Shown piece by piece: positions 39,542 to 49,876 of a DNA stretch of 64,000 nt. The position numbers and the translations under genes are program-made. This DNA comes from Pseudopyrenochaeta lycopersici (Eukaryota > Ascomycota > Dothideomycetes > Pleosporales > Pseudopyrenochaetaceae): contig NHZP01000012.1 in assembly GCA_003313425.1 (NCBI GenBank), positions 1,116,001-1,180,000 of the forward strand, given 5' to 3'. The stretch's first letter is position 1, and the number at the start of each line of letters is the position of its first letter. The notes beneath the pieces were generated by a model. It did not search any database. It had not been told where the DNA came from and saw nothing but the letters and a program-made list of their open reading frames with translations.

Positions 39542-40847
39542 TAGACGCCTATTTGAGCCACATCCATCCGGTAGTGCCTCTTTTAGATACTGATTTCGTA
39601 AGAGTAGAAGCCTCGCTTGCTGCTACCTCCCCTATCTCGCGTCAACTCATGCTTGCTTTCTGCGCGTATGTCGCCAATTTCGGGGAGCTTTCTGACGAGT
39701 CTGGATCTGATCGTACACCACTATTTGATTCCAGCTATGGCAGCCTATTCTTGGATGCTGCATTATCTGCACAGGATCTCGGAAGGGTTAAGCAACCCGG
39801 TCCTCGTTCTATCTATGTCTCGTTCTTCTTATATGGAGCGTATGCAGGTCGGGGAGATTATCGCCAAGCATGGTTCTATCTAAGAGAAGCTACTACTTTA
39901 TTTATGATGGTCAGAACTGAAAATGATCCGTGGTACGATGCGAGGGCGCAAAGAAGTTTGTTCTGGGTTCTTGTAGTTTCGGAAAGGTATGATGCTGTAG
40001 TTGCGCAACTGGTCAACGTTGCTTATACTGTACTAGATCACATGCTGTGCGCAGGAACCGGCCCATTACCCTTCAGGTAACGTCCACGAGTCCTTGTCTC
40101 GTTATGACAAATGAGCGTGGCCTGAATTACCTCGCTTCGATTTTTCGCCCTCTAAATGAGATCTTCTTCGCTGTTTGGAATGGGTCCACGAAGGATTGTT
40201 CAAAAGATTGGTTGCTCCGCCTTGAGCACGACGTTCGATCAGCGCTACCCATATCGCTCGAAGTGTCTAACGAAGAGATAGCAAACCTTCGCGTCTCTCA
40301 GTTTTGGCTTCAGATCAAGCTCTGGGAACTCTTCCCGCGCTTCGGTTTTCTGTCCACTGAGTCAATCCACGAATGCCTAACATTTAGATATCCCATAATA
40401 GTGGCCAAGGATCTAACAACTCTGTCAATGAAGCTACCAATCAGTAGCTTACAAGTTCATGGCGTTGGCATGGTATAGCAATTTCCTTAACAAGCTCATG
40501 ACGTCTACTGACATTGACAGACTGAGAAGGTCTTCGATGTGGCCTGTGCTCTTACAGATGTTCTGCCTTTCGTGTCTGTTGTTACATCACAAGTTGAGCT
40601 TGGCCCAGTCGATTATCTGACACAGATGATATCGCTCATAGCTAAACTACCTGGTGGTTCACCGAAATTTGTCCCTTTGCTCTTGGCCAAGGTAAACGAG
40701 TTGCTTCCTGAGCTCGTAAAGACGATATGCGAAATCATCCAGCTCCCCTGGATGACTTTTAATGATCCAATGAGTCCAGATACACGCTTTATTTATGACG
40801 AGGAAGTAGGACGAGCACTGTACACAGATTTAAGGAGAGGCAGGTAG

Positions 40848-41623
40848 AGGGTAACAGAAGGATGAAATTCAGGACTGCAACTACCACAGAGCGCAGCCTC
40901 ATTGGCATTGTATAATAAGGGGGAAAACAGTATGATCCGATATCATCGCATGAAAAACCTCGACGAGCGATAGGCCAGGGTACTTGATATCGACGGCGGA
41001 GCGAACTCCTTCGAGATTCCGCATCTCGCAGTGTACAGCATCCACTCGCCCAAGTCCACTACTAGATCCACAACACAACGCTCAAGTCGTGGATCGAATG
41101 CAGAGGACATGAAGCACCGATAACAGGATGGCATATAGGACTGAAAGTCGAAGCGCTAGTAATTTCGAACTGTTATGGTTGAAGTTGCTGGTGCGCAGCG
41201 ACCAGCGAACACATCAAGCCTCGAACATATTCCCTAGCATATCCTATAATACAATAGCAGCAGCCCAATTACAGTACATTATCTCATGATAGCCATCATC
41301 ATTCACCAACACCCTTTCTATTCCGACTTCAAGAAGTGATGATAGAAATCATACACACAACAGCATGGACTTTCATGTTCGATAACGGGATTAAACCCAC
41401 AAACTTGGCCCGCGCCAGGCTGACCTACCGCTTCATCCCCATGTTCACTGAGAAATCACGGAAGGTCCCAATTCACATGTCGTGCACCATTCGACCAATA
41501 TCTGATGATCAGATCGCCACTACTGGAATACTCGTTGTTTGCATTCTCCCTGTTATCCCTACCTGGATGCAGACTCTCAGCAAGACAGGTTAGTCCTTCC
41601 TCGCGACATTTTGAGCCAAAACT
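40848..41623. other. intergenic, no gene supported
   Basis: 3' flank of the broken activator. An 84-codon frame from about 41339 has no recognisable features. Confidence 0.4.
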
Positions 41624-42394
41624 TCATCTCCCTTGGATGGACTGAATTTGGGACCCAACAGTCCAGCAAAAGCACTCAGGGCCACAAAAGTCACAATCCC
41701 ACTCATCCCTCCAGACGGCCCATCTCTTGACCTGCTTCTCTTCTCCACGATACCTTTCCACAACTCTGCCACGTCCCCACCTATTTGTAGAGAGACCCGC
41801 AACCAACGGCCTCAAACTCGAATTATATGACAACGTTGAAAGTGCTGAAGCATCCACGCCTTCCCACCACTCCCTCGTCATGTACTGGAGCTCACCCCAG
41901 TTTCTAAACTGTTCAGTATTGGACCCGGCATATCTTGCGTATGCATTTCTCCGTCCACGGTAGTATGGATAAATTGCAGAATATCCCCATACATAGAAAC
42001 TGCCGAAGCGGCAAGGGTTGTTCTCCACGTATCCAGGGCGTGAGTATCGGCAACAGCAACAGCACGCAGGACACAACGAGTAATTGGGTACATATCTCTT
42101 ATACCCCCAGAAGTTGTCCTGTCTGTATCTCTTACACTCCAGTTCCTGCTGTACATGCAACAATTCTCTGTGAGGAACCTGGGACTTTAATTGTCTCTGG
42201 ATAGAGTCTTCGCTGAAGACTGCTTCCTCTCTTACCATATTGGCATCTCCGATCCCGAAACTCGCCCATACATCTTTCTGCCATGTCGTTGCGCCAGACC
42301 TGGATACAGGAGACGTGGACTCAGCGTATGGCGCTTGAGTACTGTGAGGCCTTTGGGATGACCTGTTGGGATGATTGGATAAGTGTTCGGACAT
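41624..42394 (-). CDS. Hypothetical protein, uncertain exon structure
   Basis: A 256-codon minus-strand frame begins MSEHLSNHPNRSSQRP. I do not recognise it. Its middle holds a cysteine run (LCPACCCCCRYSRPG) and then Tyr-rich sequence, which looks unlike a normal fold. A second minus-strand frame over 41878-42156 reads more like protein (DTWRTTLAASAVSMYGDILQ, MPGPILNSLETG). A third over 41590-41802 ends in a hydrophobic segment (GIVTFVALSAFAGLLG) that could be a tail anchor. The real gene may therefore have introns joining these frames; one candidate 57-bp intron has GTAAGA after DANM. Alternatively it is a decayed gene. Coordinates and product are unsure. Confidence 0.35.
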   Translation of the reverse strand: MSEHLSNHPNRSSQRPHSTQAPYAESTSPVSRSGATTWQKDVWASFGIGDANMVREEAVFSEDSIQRQLKSQVPHRELLHVQQELECKRYRQDNFWGYKRYVPNYSLCPACCCCCRYSRPGYVENNPCRFGSFYVWGYSAIYPYYRGRRNAYARYAGSNTEQFRNWGELQYMTREWWEGVDASALSTLSYNSSLRPLVAGLSTNRWGRGRVVERYRGEEKQVKRWAVWRDEWDCDFCGPECFCWTVGSQIQSIQGR

Positions 42395-42806
42395 ATTAGG
42401 GGAGGATTGATTGGGCTGAACAGTTAGACGGTGGGTATTGGTGTACGCAGGGAGAATATGAATATGTTGATAGAAGGAGCTGTGTCAGTATTGGTGGCGA
42501 GATGATCAATCAGGGGGATAGAGTGCGGAACTGTTACATGAAAGTTGAGCTTTTAGATGAACTACGAATGTTAAGCGAAGGTACTGTGACTGACGGATTG
42601 TGAAGGGCTGGAGTTATTGAAAGGTTTGAGAAATGTGTGGCAGGTGTAATGTGACTGCAGACATGGCAAGTACAGTTGGAATATGGGATAATTCAATATC
42701 TCTCTTTTGAAATTCATGATGCATAGCCAAAGCGCTCCAACGACAGTGCCAGCTGGTCTGACTTAGCAAACCACGCCAAGTCTGGAATCTACGGCACCCT
42801 CATCCT
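42395..42806. other. GAL1 3' flank and hypothetical-gene promoter
   Basis: AT-rich spacer between the galactokinase stop and the hypothetical gene. Nothing else is seen. Confidence 0.4.
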
Positions 42807-44456
42807 CTATGCAAGCTTCTCTCCTGTAACCTTGAAGAGCATACTTCCACTTCCTGGTTTACTTACCACGACTGCCTGTGCCAACTTCTCCTCCGTGATA
42901 TCTGGAAAGCGCTTCTTGTAGTACTTCTCCTCCCAGGCCTTCTTTACAGCCTCAACCTTGTCCTTGGGTACTAGATGTACACTACAACCTCCCCAACCAG
43001 CGCCAGTTAGTCTGCTACCTGAAGCGCCGGCTGCGCGCGCGAGGTCACATAGTTCGTCGAGCTCGGGGCAGCTACAGTCGTAGATGTCGCGACATGAAGT
43101 CTGTGTTTCGTTCATGAGATCGCCAAGAGACTGGAGGAGTTCCTTGCCGTTGGAGGGTGGCGAGGAGAGGAGGGAGCGGAATTTGATGACGCGGAGGGCT
43201 TCATTAAAGACATGTAGAGCGCGTTGACGGAGCATAAACTTTTCTGCGCGGACGGGGAACTTGGACATGTAGCGCTGGTTCAGCTCATCTTCTGATACGT
43301 CGAGCAAAGCGCAGATTTCGCCTCTTGAATAACCATCCTCTTGTGGGAGATAATCCTGGGTGTGTTGAATGAGTTTCTCGAGTTGTGCCTCAAAGTCGGT
43401 GACAGAGGCCTTGGTGTTGTCCGCGATATCCTCTTTTTCCTCAAAGTACGTATCGTGGAAACCTCGTAGGCTAACCCCTAGTGGCGAGGAGTCTGATGGA
43501 AGCTGCTTCTTCAGGCCAAAAGCCTTGGCTAAGAAGACGGCTGCGAGTGTGCATTCTACAACACGTAGATTGTAGCAAACGGGTGCTGTGACGTGCTTAT
43601 CTGCCGCGACAAAGCTCTGGGCGGTTACAAAGGTGAGCTCGGGATCTGTTTGTGGGAACTCGATGTTTGTGAAATCAAGACTGGGCTTGAATGTTACGTA
43701 GAGTGCGGATCCACGAAGTGAGAATACTGAAGCTGCTTGGTCCATGCTAAGACTCGTTAGTAGAGTACACAAGTTTGAAGTGGCTTCACTCACCCTCCAG
43801 AATTGACACCAACTGCTCGCTCAGAGACAATTGCAAGCTCACAAAGCTCCTTCTTGTCGACCTTCTCCTCACCGTTGGCAGCAAGAACAGCCAGTGCACT
43901 AGTACACACAACAGATGCTGAACTTGACAGTCCTCCACCACTTGGCACGGTACCGTCACAGACAATATCCATGCCAACCGACCTGAACTTGCCCCGCTTC
44001 TTCTGAAGTAGTTGTGAAACGCCCTTTAGACCAGACTTGAAGTAGTTCGTCCACTCATGCTCAGATGCATCAATTGGGATTTCTCCCTCGGGAATCTCGA
44101 ATTCGCGTGTGGGGAATTTAGTAGAGTTGAGGTTCGCAATCCGTATCCGTGGCTGCTCATCGCTTGGTCGCACTGCCACTGCCATGACAAAGTCGGCTGT
44201 GATAGCCATGGGTAGCACTTCGTAGAGAGAGTAGTCAATGTGCTAAACGTAGTGAGTTTTGAGCCACATTGAGTAAATGAGGCTAATTTACTTCACCGAT
44301 AATGTTGACACGACCTGGACTGCGTGCAACAAAATCTGCCTGCTTGCCATAGAGGTCCTTGAACTTTGCTAATATACTCTCCCATCGCTTCGTCTCGATT
44401 GGCAGCGCGTCGTCAGGGTAAATGTCACGTAGCGATGTTGCTGTTGGAACTTCCAT
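42807..44456 (-). CDS. GAL1: Galactokinase (GHMP kinase)
   Basis: Three exons, 44292-44456, 43794-44242 and 42807-43746, give 517 residues, the usual fungal galactokinase size. The enzyme phosphorylates galactose at C1 in the Leloir pathway. Seen: SPGRVNIIGEHIDY at 46-59, the galactokinase signature, created exactly by the first splice join (GE|HIDY). Then VPSGGGLSSSAS at 154-165, the GHMP ATP loop, and NSGGMDQAAS across the second join, carrying the catalytic Asp207. RLTGAGWGGCSVHLVP near the C-terminus is motif 3. Donors are GTAAAT and GTGAGT and acceptors are TTTAG and CTTAG. Its nearness to the maltose locus is probably coincidental, since maltose use does not need it. Confidence 0.96.
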
Positions 44457-44957
44457 GATGACGGTGCTTGTTTCACAATTGACGTAGGATTGGCAATATT
44501 AAAAAGAGAAAATAATGAAAAGATCAGGCGAGCAGGAAGGCAAGTATTTATTAAACTGCGGAGAGTCGCGAAAGCTCCGTAAAATGTATGGCGGGGTGCG
44601 ACTTGCAGCGAGGTGGGGTCTGGAGCCTTCCCTTTTTGAGAAGCGCATCCGCCATGACCGGACCGTTGGCTGCATCGAACTGCAAGGTACGAAACTCTCC
44701 ATACTAGTGACGCAGATTCAGATGGTGATAGGAACGGGGAGTTGTTCGGACCTAATATGGCTCAACAGAAGTGCTGCCCGTTATGCGGGAAGATTTCTCT
44801 TCGGCACTGTAATGACGGCAGAATTTGTTCAGTCAATACTGCTGCATCACACAGGATAAGAGTAGGTCGCAACTGTGTCGGTAGCTTCTCGCATTCGGGT
44901 ATCTCTTGAGAAAATATTGACGCATTGCATGTCGAAAGCCAGAGGGACACACGATCT
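44457..44957. other. GAL1 promoter / DUO1 3' flank
   Basis: About 500 bp. Frames on either strand have no family features. No operator was recognised. Confidence 0.4.
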
Positions 44958-45734
44958 TCAACCAAGGCCTCTTCCTCTGCCACGCAGCCCTCGCCCGATG
45001 CCACTGCCAGCTCGGCCTCTTGTTGAATCGCTGCGACTGACCCCTCGTCCAGCCTGTCCACCTACGCCAACATAGCCACCAGCACTTTGTGCCGACGTAG
45101 AGGAGCCACGTGCTCTGCCTCTGCCTCTTCCTCTTGTGCCGGGTTTGGGTACAGCTTCCGCTCTTATTCGCTCCTCCTCTAGTCTCCGTGCAGCAGCTTC
45201 CTTCCGCGCCTGCTCTTCGGCAGCGCGACGCTGCGTAGCTTGTTGGCGGTGGGCCTCTTCCTCTTCAATATCGTTAAGATCCTGTGCCGCGCCCTGCCAT
45301 TGGGGGTTCAGGATGAGCCGTTGGTTGTGCTCTGTCTGTGATAGAATTCGCGTCCAAGTCTGGAGCAGGGTAGAGGCATTGTGGACGGTCTTAGAAACGG
45401 TCTAATGAGGTGTCAGCTATACGTTTGCACGTGGTAGAAGGTCAGCACATACGGCCATGTTGTCTTTGGCCTTCTGGAGGCTCTGCACAACTCCCTCGAT
45501 GACTTTATTTACGTTGCGTATGCTCTCCAGTTCTCGTCGCAATGCTGCCTCCCGTGCTTCCTCAGCGGTGTAATGCGACTCTTTTGCACGCGTCTTTGAG
45601 CCCGTTGCACCTTCCCCTGCATCCACACCTGCATCCTGGGACTTTTTCTTGTTCTTGCGCGCGGCGGGGGTGTCGAACAACGCGTCTGAATCCGAGTCAG
45701 AGAGGTCAAGTGCTCCCATATCTGGCGGGTCCAT
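44958..45734 (-). CDS. DUO1: DASH complex subunit Duo1
   Basis: Two exons, 45453-45734 and 44958-45401, give 241 residues from the ATG at 45732-45734. A Met 7 codons earlier (45753-45755) is possible. Duo1 is a core subunit of the DASH/Dam1 ring that couples kinetochores to microtubules. The conserved region is ELESIRNVNKVIEGVVQSLQKAKDNMA joined to TVSKTVHNASTLLQTWTRIL and SQTEHNQRLILNPQWQG. The N-terminus is the usual acidic DPPDMGALDLSDSDSD. A coiled, Glu/Arg-rich helix follows, then a C-terminal tail of about 60 residues rich in RG and RGR repeats, which is unusual for the core family and suggests nucleic-acid or microtubule contacts. The intron is 51 bp (GTATGT..CATTAG). It is divergent from the next gene. 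Confidence 0.9.
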
Positions 45735-46221
45735 TTTGGAATGCTCGCGGTTCATCACGTCAGAGAGTTTTTCAAAGTCACCAAACGTCACTGTTTGGCA
45801 TTGACAGAATTGGCGTGTTTGACGCGTTTGATGGCGGGGCGGTGAGCTGAGGCCACCAGACCTGCATGTGCGTTGTTGATGTTCCGCCGCTGGCCCTGGC
45901 GCTTGGCACGGCAGGAGCGCACCAGCCATCTCCAACCTCCTCCCTTCGCACATTCCTGCCTCAACCCTTCCATATCCGAGCGATGCCCGCCGACTCCACT
46001 CCGCTCCTCACCTTCACCGACAGCTTCACCGATTCCACGCATTCTCCACCCTGCGCGCGCTATTCTCTGCGCAATTGGGCCTGTAAACAACTAGGCGCCG
46101 TGCCGTCAAAGCTTGGTTTTGGATTGTTTTGATTGCGCAGCTTGTGTGACGCTTCCTCCTACTATCGCTACGACAAACGTCCTCGCAGCTGCCTGAACTG
46201 CAAACAAGGACTATCTCTACA
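45735..46221. promoter_or_regulatory. divergent promoter DUO1 / CDK-site-rich gene
   Basis: Includes an ACGCGT (MluI cell-cycle box) at 45822-45827, about 90 bp upstream of the Duo1 ATG. The motif also occurs elsewhere in the window, so the match alone is weak. Confidence 0.4.
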
Positions 46222-47651
46222 ATGGAGCGCACTCCATCCCCTCCCCGTCGCGTACACACGCCGCCAGCGCCGCTCCACGGCGACAACTACGAGCCGTTTT
46301 CACCGCGACGATCCAGCAGAGTCGCTGCCCGCAGTGGCCGTCACCACGACCAGTCCAGCCCACGGACCAGGCGCGATATCACGCCAACGGCCTCGACCAA
46401 GCGCTCCACTGCCCGAGCTTCCAGCTTTGCACTTTCACCACCATCATCACCCATTTCTCCACAACACCAGCGCTCTCCACGCTCTACTCGACGCGCTCAT
46501 CTGGAGTCCAACCCACTTGATTCCGACTCCGATCACGCAGCTCCAACCCCAGCGCGACGCTTTCTGTCAACAATGGCACCCGTGAGTCAATCCCGTACCT
46601 GCATGACTTGAGCTCCTGAAGCGATTGTTGGTGACAATCGCTTTCTCGCTCCAAGTGCTCAAGTCCTGACACCGAGACCTTTGTAGCTCAGTGCTAATAA
46701 CCTGTAGGGCATGCTACCAACGCCAACAAAGACTCCGCGCAAGCGCCGCATCGAAGACATGAGTTCGACTGCGCGCGTATTGTTCCCGAGCCGCCCAGCC
46801 ACAATCGACGAGGTTGTGCCTACTCCCCGAAAGGCCCGCAAGACCAAGAATCTGTACACGTTGGAAAGCTTCGCTGAGCACGTGGACGACAACTCCGAAT
46901 CAATCCAAGTCTACACCGATTCCAAGGAGCGCATTCCAACACCCGGTGCAGTGGACGAGAACCCGTTTATCACCAAGAAAGGCAAAGGAAAGACCAAGGC
47001 AACGCCCCAAACATCGCGAAAAGCTGCGGATTCAAAGACAGCCAAGATGAACGAGGCGGTAGATCGTGACGAAGGCATGGTCTACATCTTCCGAGGCCGA
47101 AAAGTGTATCGCAAGTTCCATGACGGTGCGCCATCAAACGGTTCCGACGATGAGGACAACCAGGACCTCTCCCTCGACGACATGCAAGTGCGCCGCCAGA
47201 TTGGTCACGAGGCGCGTCGCCCTCTAACACGCTCATCAATAAAGCCACGCCTGCTATTCCAAGCAGAAATTCAACAGCGTAACCGTGAGAACGGCATCGA
47301 AGAAGACGACGAGGAGGCGGTCACAGACATCGAAGTACCGGTTGCAACCCCGAGTCGTAGGAAGGGCAAGGGTCCTGTGCACTATGTCCAGCCAGCACTC
47401 GAAACAACGCCCCCACCTACTGTCCGCAAAGTGAAGAAGGGTACGTTTTTGTAGATATCTGTGCAATGCGCTTTCGCTAACTCCAAACAGAGATTTCATT
47501 CGACTCCTGGTCCCGGGTTAAGTCTGCCCATAGTTCAAGCAGCTCCACGCGCGAGACTAAGAAGCGCAGCGGTGAGCCGCTTGAGCGTGAAGCTGACAAG
47601 CGGGCTCGAAGTGAGCATTCTACATCCTCGATGTCATTAGACAGCTTCTAA
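46222..47651 (+). CDS. Unrecognised basic protein rich in CDK-type sites
   Basis: Three exons, 46222-46581, 46708-47440 and 47491-47651, give 417 residues. The first intron is 126 bp with a GCTAATAAC branch site and the second is 50 bp. I do not recognise a family. The N-terminal third is Ser/Pro/Arg-rich with many S/T-P pairs (MERTPSPPRRVHTPPAP). After the first join comes GMLPTPTKTPRKRRIED with TP-x-K and bipartite basic sequence typical of a nuclear CDK substrate, then ARVLFPSRP, an RVxF-like PP1 docking match. A conserved-looking centre reads KNLYTLESFAEHVDD and GMVYIFRGRKVYRKFHDG. The C-terminus is Ser/Lys-rich and ends SMSLDSF. A cell-cycle or chromatin regulator is plausible, but that is inference. 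It shares a promoter with DUO1. Confidence 0.8.
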
Positions 47652-48213
47652 CGCGGCATACAGCCCGTTCATCTTAAGTGTGCAGCATCCACAGGCCTTG
47701 TGGCTTCTGAGATGATTATACCAAACACACTCGCAACATGCTTTTGTTTTGCTTAGATTAGAGTTTGACCATCTTTGCATGGGTTATAGCGTTTATGTTT
47801 GCATAGCGAGCGTTGTTTTGGAGGACAGGATACCCATGATGACGTATTGCAACACCCACGGCATGTTTAGAAGTTTTCTATGATGACCGGGTAACGGTAT
47901 TGTAATGGGTTTTGAGTATGTGAGGCATCATTCCAGTATGGGGTGTGCTTGGCTGGTTGGGTAATGGGCGGGCCAGTCACAGCAAACTGTACTCTGGTGT
48001 CTGCTGGCATCACATGAGTATGCATGGGACAGTACGGAACTTGGTGGGCAACGGCAAGATAATCAAGAAATAAACAAATTCTTCAATATGATGATACAAG
48101 TGCTTGCGAAAACAGGACAAGACGAATATCCAACGCTTGACTACAATGATGCCGCTTATGCAACGCCATGATGAGAAACATGTAGACACCTTCCCCAATC
48201 CAACACACCCAAC
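47652..48213. other. convergent spacer
   Basis: The 3' flanks of two converging genes. No gene is supported. Confidence 0.45.
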
Positions 48214-49518
48214 CTATGACTTCTTGGGCACCTTTGTAAAAAACGAACTCATCTTCTTCATCCCACTCGTATCCACCTTCTTCAGCTGCTTCAATGCCCT
48301 CCCCTCGAGTTTCTTCTTCGCATCCTCCTCAGCCTTCTTGCGCTTCTTCTCCTCCCTCTCCGCGATCCTGTCATCGTCCTCCTCGGCCGCGCGCTTGCGG
48401 CTAATATTGTCGGATATGCTGCGGAGAGCCGCGGCTTCAGACTTTAGCTTGGCAACAGCGGCGAGGTGCGTGTCGAGCGCTGCGAAGCGTGGGCGCAGGT
48501 GGACGTTCACATGGTTGCGCAGCGGGGCGGGGAGGTAGGATGAGGAGATGTAGGTCAGAGATGTGCGGATGCGGAGGAGGTGTGGGATCTCGGGTGGGGT
48601 TGTGAGGCTGGGTTTGCAGGCAAGGTCGTCTGGAGTGGTGAGGGTTGTGTCGATTAAGGCTTGGGAGTCCATGGGTGTGATGGCAGAGAGTTGCGAGTCT
48701 GGGGTCGTGGATTGTGTTGCATCGTCGTTGCTGGTTGGTTCTGTTGTAGTGGGTTCTGTAGAAGATACAGCGCTCAAAGTGCTGTCTTCCCTTCTGATAT
48801 TCATGACTGGTACTTCGAGCGCGGTCTTGATGAACTTGTCTTCCAAGCTTGCTGGTAGCCCGTTTTTCACCATGCGCTCGGCCTTTTTAAGCAGTACGTC
48901 AGATAATTTCTCATAGGATATCCGGTACATGGTTTCATCCCCCGCATCAACTGTGTCGCATATCGCGCCCATCCTCTTCTCCACCATGCTCTTGAGCGTG
49001 GCATACTGGAACAGTAGCGCTTTCCAGTGCTGCGATGACGACGACAGTAGGTCTAGGTAGTCGTCAAAAGCCAGGAAAAGTTGTCTCGTATCCTTTGCGC
49101 TCTGGGGCGTGAGGGCAGGGAGGACGAGGAACAGAATGTCAATTGGAGTTGCGAGAAATAAATCCGCACTTTTGGTAATGTATCCGCTCCCTATCCGTGT
49201 GTCCTGCTCTCTCTGTGCTTCTCCACCATCCTCTTGCTCTCCAGTGACTAGCCAACTCCTGCAGTCCTTCTTTGGCGCGGCAATGCGTGTGAATTCGTAA
49301 AAGCCCTTTTGGGGGCAAAAATAGTATCTTGATGGTGCTCCGTTTGCAGGATTATCGATCGTCACTATGCGCGCATCTTTTGATGTGTCTTTTGGAAGAA
49401 CGAAGAGCTTTGGCGGGTTGGTAGTGCTTGTCAGTAGGGGTTTAGCTGTCGATGGTGGTGGTTCTGGTGTTGATTCTTTGGGAGCAGACTTTGCAGGTTT
49501 CGAGCGTGTTCGTGCCAT
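48214..49518 (-). CDS. RNH202: Ribonuclease H2 subunit B
   Basis: 434 residues, one exon. It is the structural subunit of the trimeric RNase H2 that removes ribonucleotides and RNA:DNA hybrids. Seen: KLFVLPKDTSKDARIVTIDNP and RYYFCPQKGFYEFTRI (the N-terminal barrel that pairs with subunit C), ITKSADLFLATPIDILFLVLPAL, then the helical domain with MYRISYEKLSDVLLKKAERMV. The middle-to-C-terminal segment is Thr/Ser-rich, followed by a charged coiled helix (AEEDDDRIAEREEKKRKK). The last residues, GMKKMSSFFTKVPKKS, resemble the PCNA-interaction motif seen at the end of human RNASEH2B (hydrophobic, two residues, FF), though the leading Gln is missing. It is divergent from MCM10 across 358 bp. Confidence 0.9.
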   Translation of the reverse strand: MARTRSKPAKSAPKESTPEPPPSTAKPLLTSTTNPPKLFVLPKDTSKDARIVTIDNPANGAPSRYYFCPQKGFYEFTRIAAPKKDCRSWLVTGEQEDGGEAQREQDTRIGSGYITKSADLFLATPIDILFLVLPALTPQSAKDTRQLFLAFDDYLDLLSSSSQHWKALLFQYATLKSMVEKRMGAICDTVDAGDETMYRISYEKLSDVLLKKAERMVKNGLPASLEDKFIKTALEVPVMNIRREDSTLSAVSSTEPTTTEPTSNDDATQSTTPDSQLSAITPMDSQALIDTTLTTPDDLACKPSLTTPPEIPHLLRIRTSLTYISSSYLPAPLRNHVNVHLRPRFAALDTHLAAVAKLKSEAAALRSISDNISRKRAAEEDDDRIAEREEKKRKKAEEDAKKKLEGRALKQLKKVDTSGMKKMSSFFTKVPKKS

Positions 49519-49876
49519 TGTATTATGTGTGGTTGTTCAATTAGTATTTATTTTTTTATAGAATAGGACTTGAGCGGCGTCTGCAACACTGAGAATACTG
49601 AAGATGCTCAAAGTGATCGGCAAGTCGCGTGAACGCGTCGGCGCCGTGCAAACGCGATATCCCTGCAATTTCCGTTTCGGATAAGATGACCGCAACCTTA
49701 TTCCTACGGCAAACAACAATTCGATGTCAACAACGGACGCTAACATCCACACTCACGCCATACTTTCGTCTTGACTTCGGCTCCTTCTGGTCGGCGTCTA
49801 GGGCTGTATTCGCTACGCTTTCCCCGAGGACATGGGCACTGTTACGAGGTAGCGCTTAAGCTGCATCGCCGCAATC
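49519..49876. promoter_or_regulatory. divergent promoter RNase H2B / MCM10
   Basis: Short shared promoter of two DNA-replication genes. It contains ACGCGT at 49633-49638 and an AACGCGA about 17 bp further on. These resemble MBF (MCB) sites; binding is inferred. Confidence 0.45.

Larger units (their letters stand above)
37694..39543. mobile_element. Fot1/pogo-like DNA transposon (Tc1-mariner superfamily)
   Basis: The element itself is 37696-39541, 1,846 bp, flanked by TA duplications at 37694-37695 and 39542-39543. It has perfect 45-bp terminal inverted repeats and one intact transposase gene on the minus strand. TA target choice, size and a long single transposase frame are typical of fungal Fot1/pogo elements. 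Identical terminal repeats, the open transposase and the otherwise intact host gene indicate a recent insertion. There is no sign of the C-to-T decay expected from repeat-induced point mutation. Confidence 0.95.
37375..40847 (+). pseudogene. MalR/MAL-type Zn2Cys6 activator, split by a transposon
   Basis: The 5' part 37375-37695 encodes a Zn2Cys6 cluster (C17, C20, C27, C33, C36, C43; KACDACRRRKIKC). The gene resumes after the transposon at 39544-39986, 40037-40472 and 40521-40847; the introns at 39987-40036 and 40473-40520 are normal GT..AG. The downstream part is the fungal-specific regulator domain of MalR-like proteins: AYLSHIHPVVPLLD, LFWVLVVSERSHAVRRNRPITLQ, then VHGVGMTEKVFDVACALTDV. 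The insertion lies at an ATA codon. Without the element and one TA copy, the frame runs on as VETC-I-DAYL for a total of 508 residues, with no other lesion seen. As it stands, the 5' part reads 38 residues into the element and stops at 37812, giving a DNA-binding fragment without its regulatory domain. Confidence 0.88.

Noticed and set aside
45822..45827. ACGCGT as proof of MBF control of DUO1
   Set aside because: The hexamer also occurs several times elsewhere, including inside the transposon, so on its own it is not evidence.
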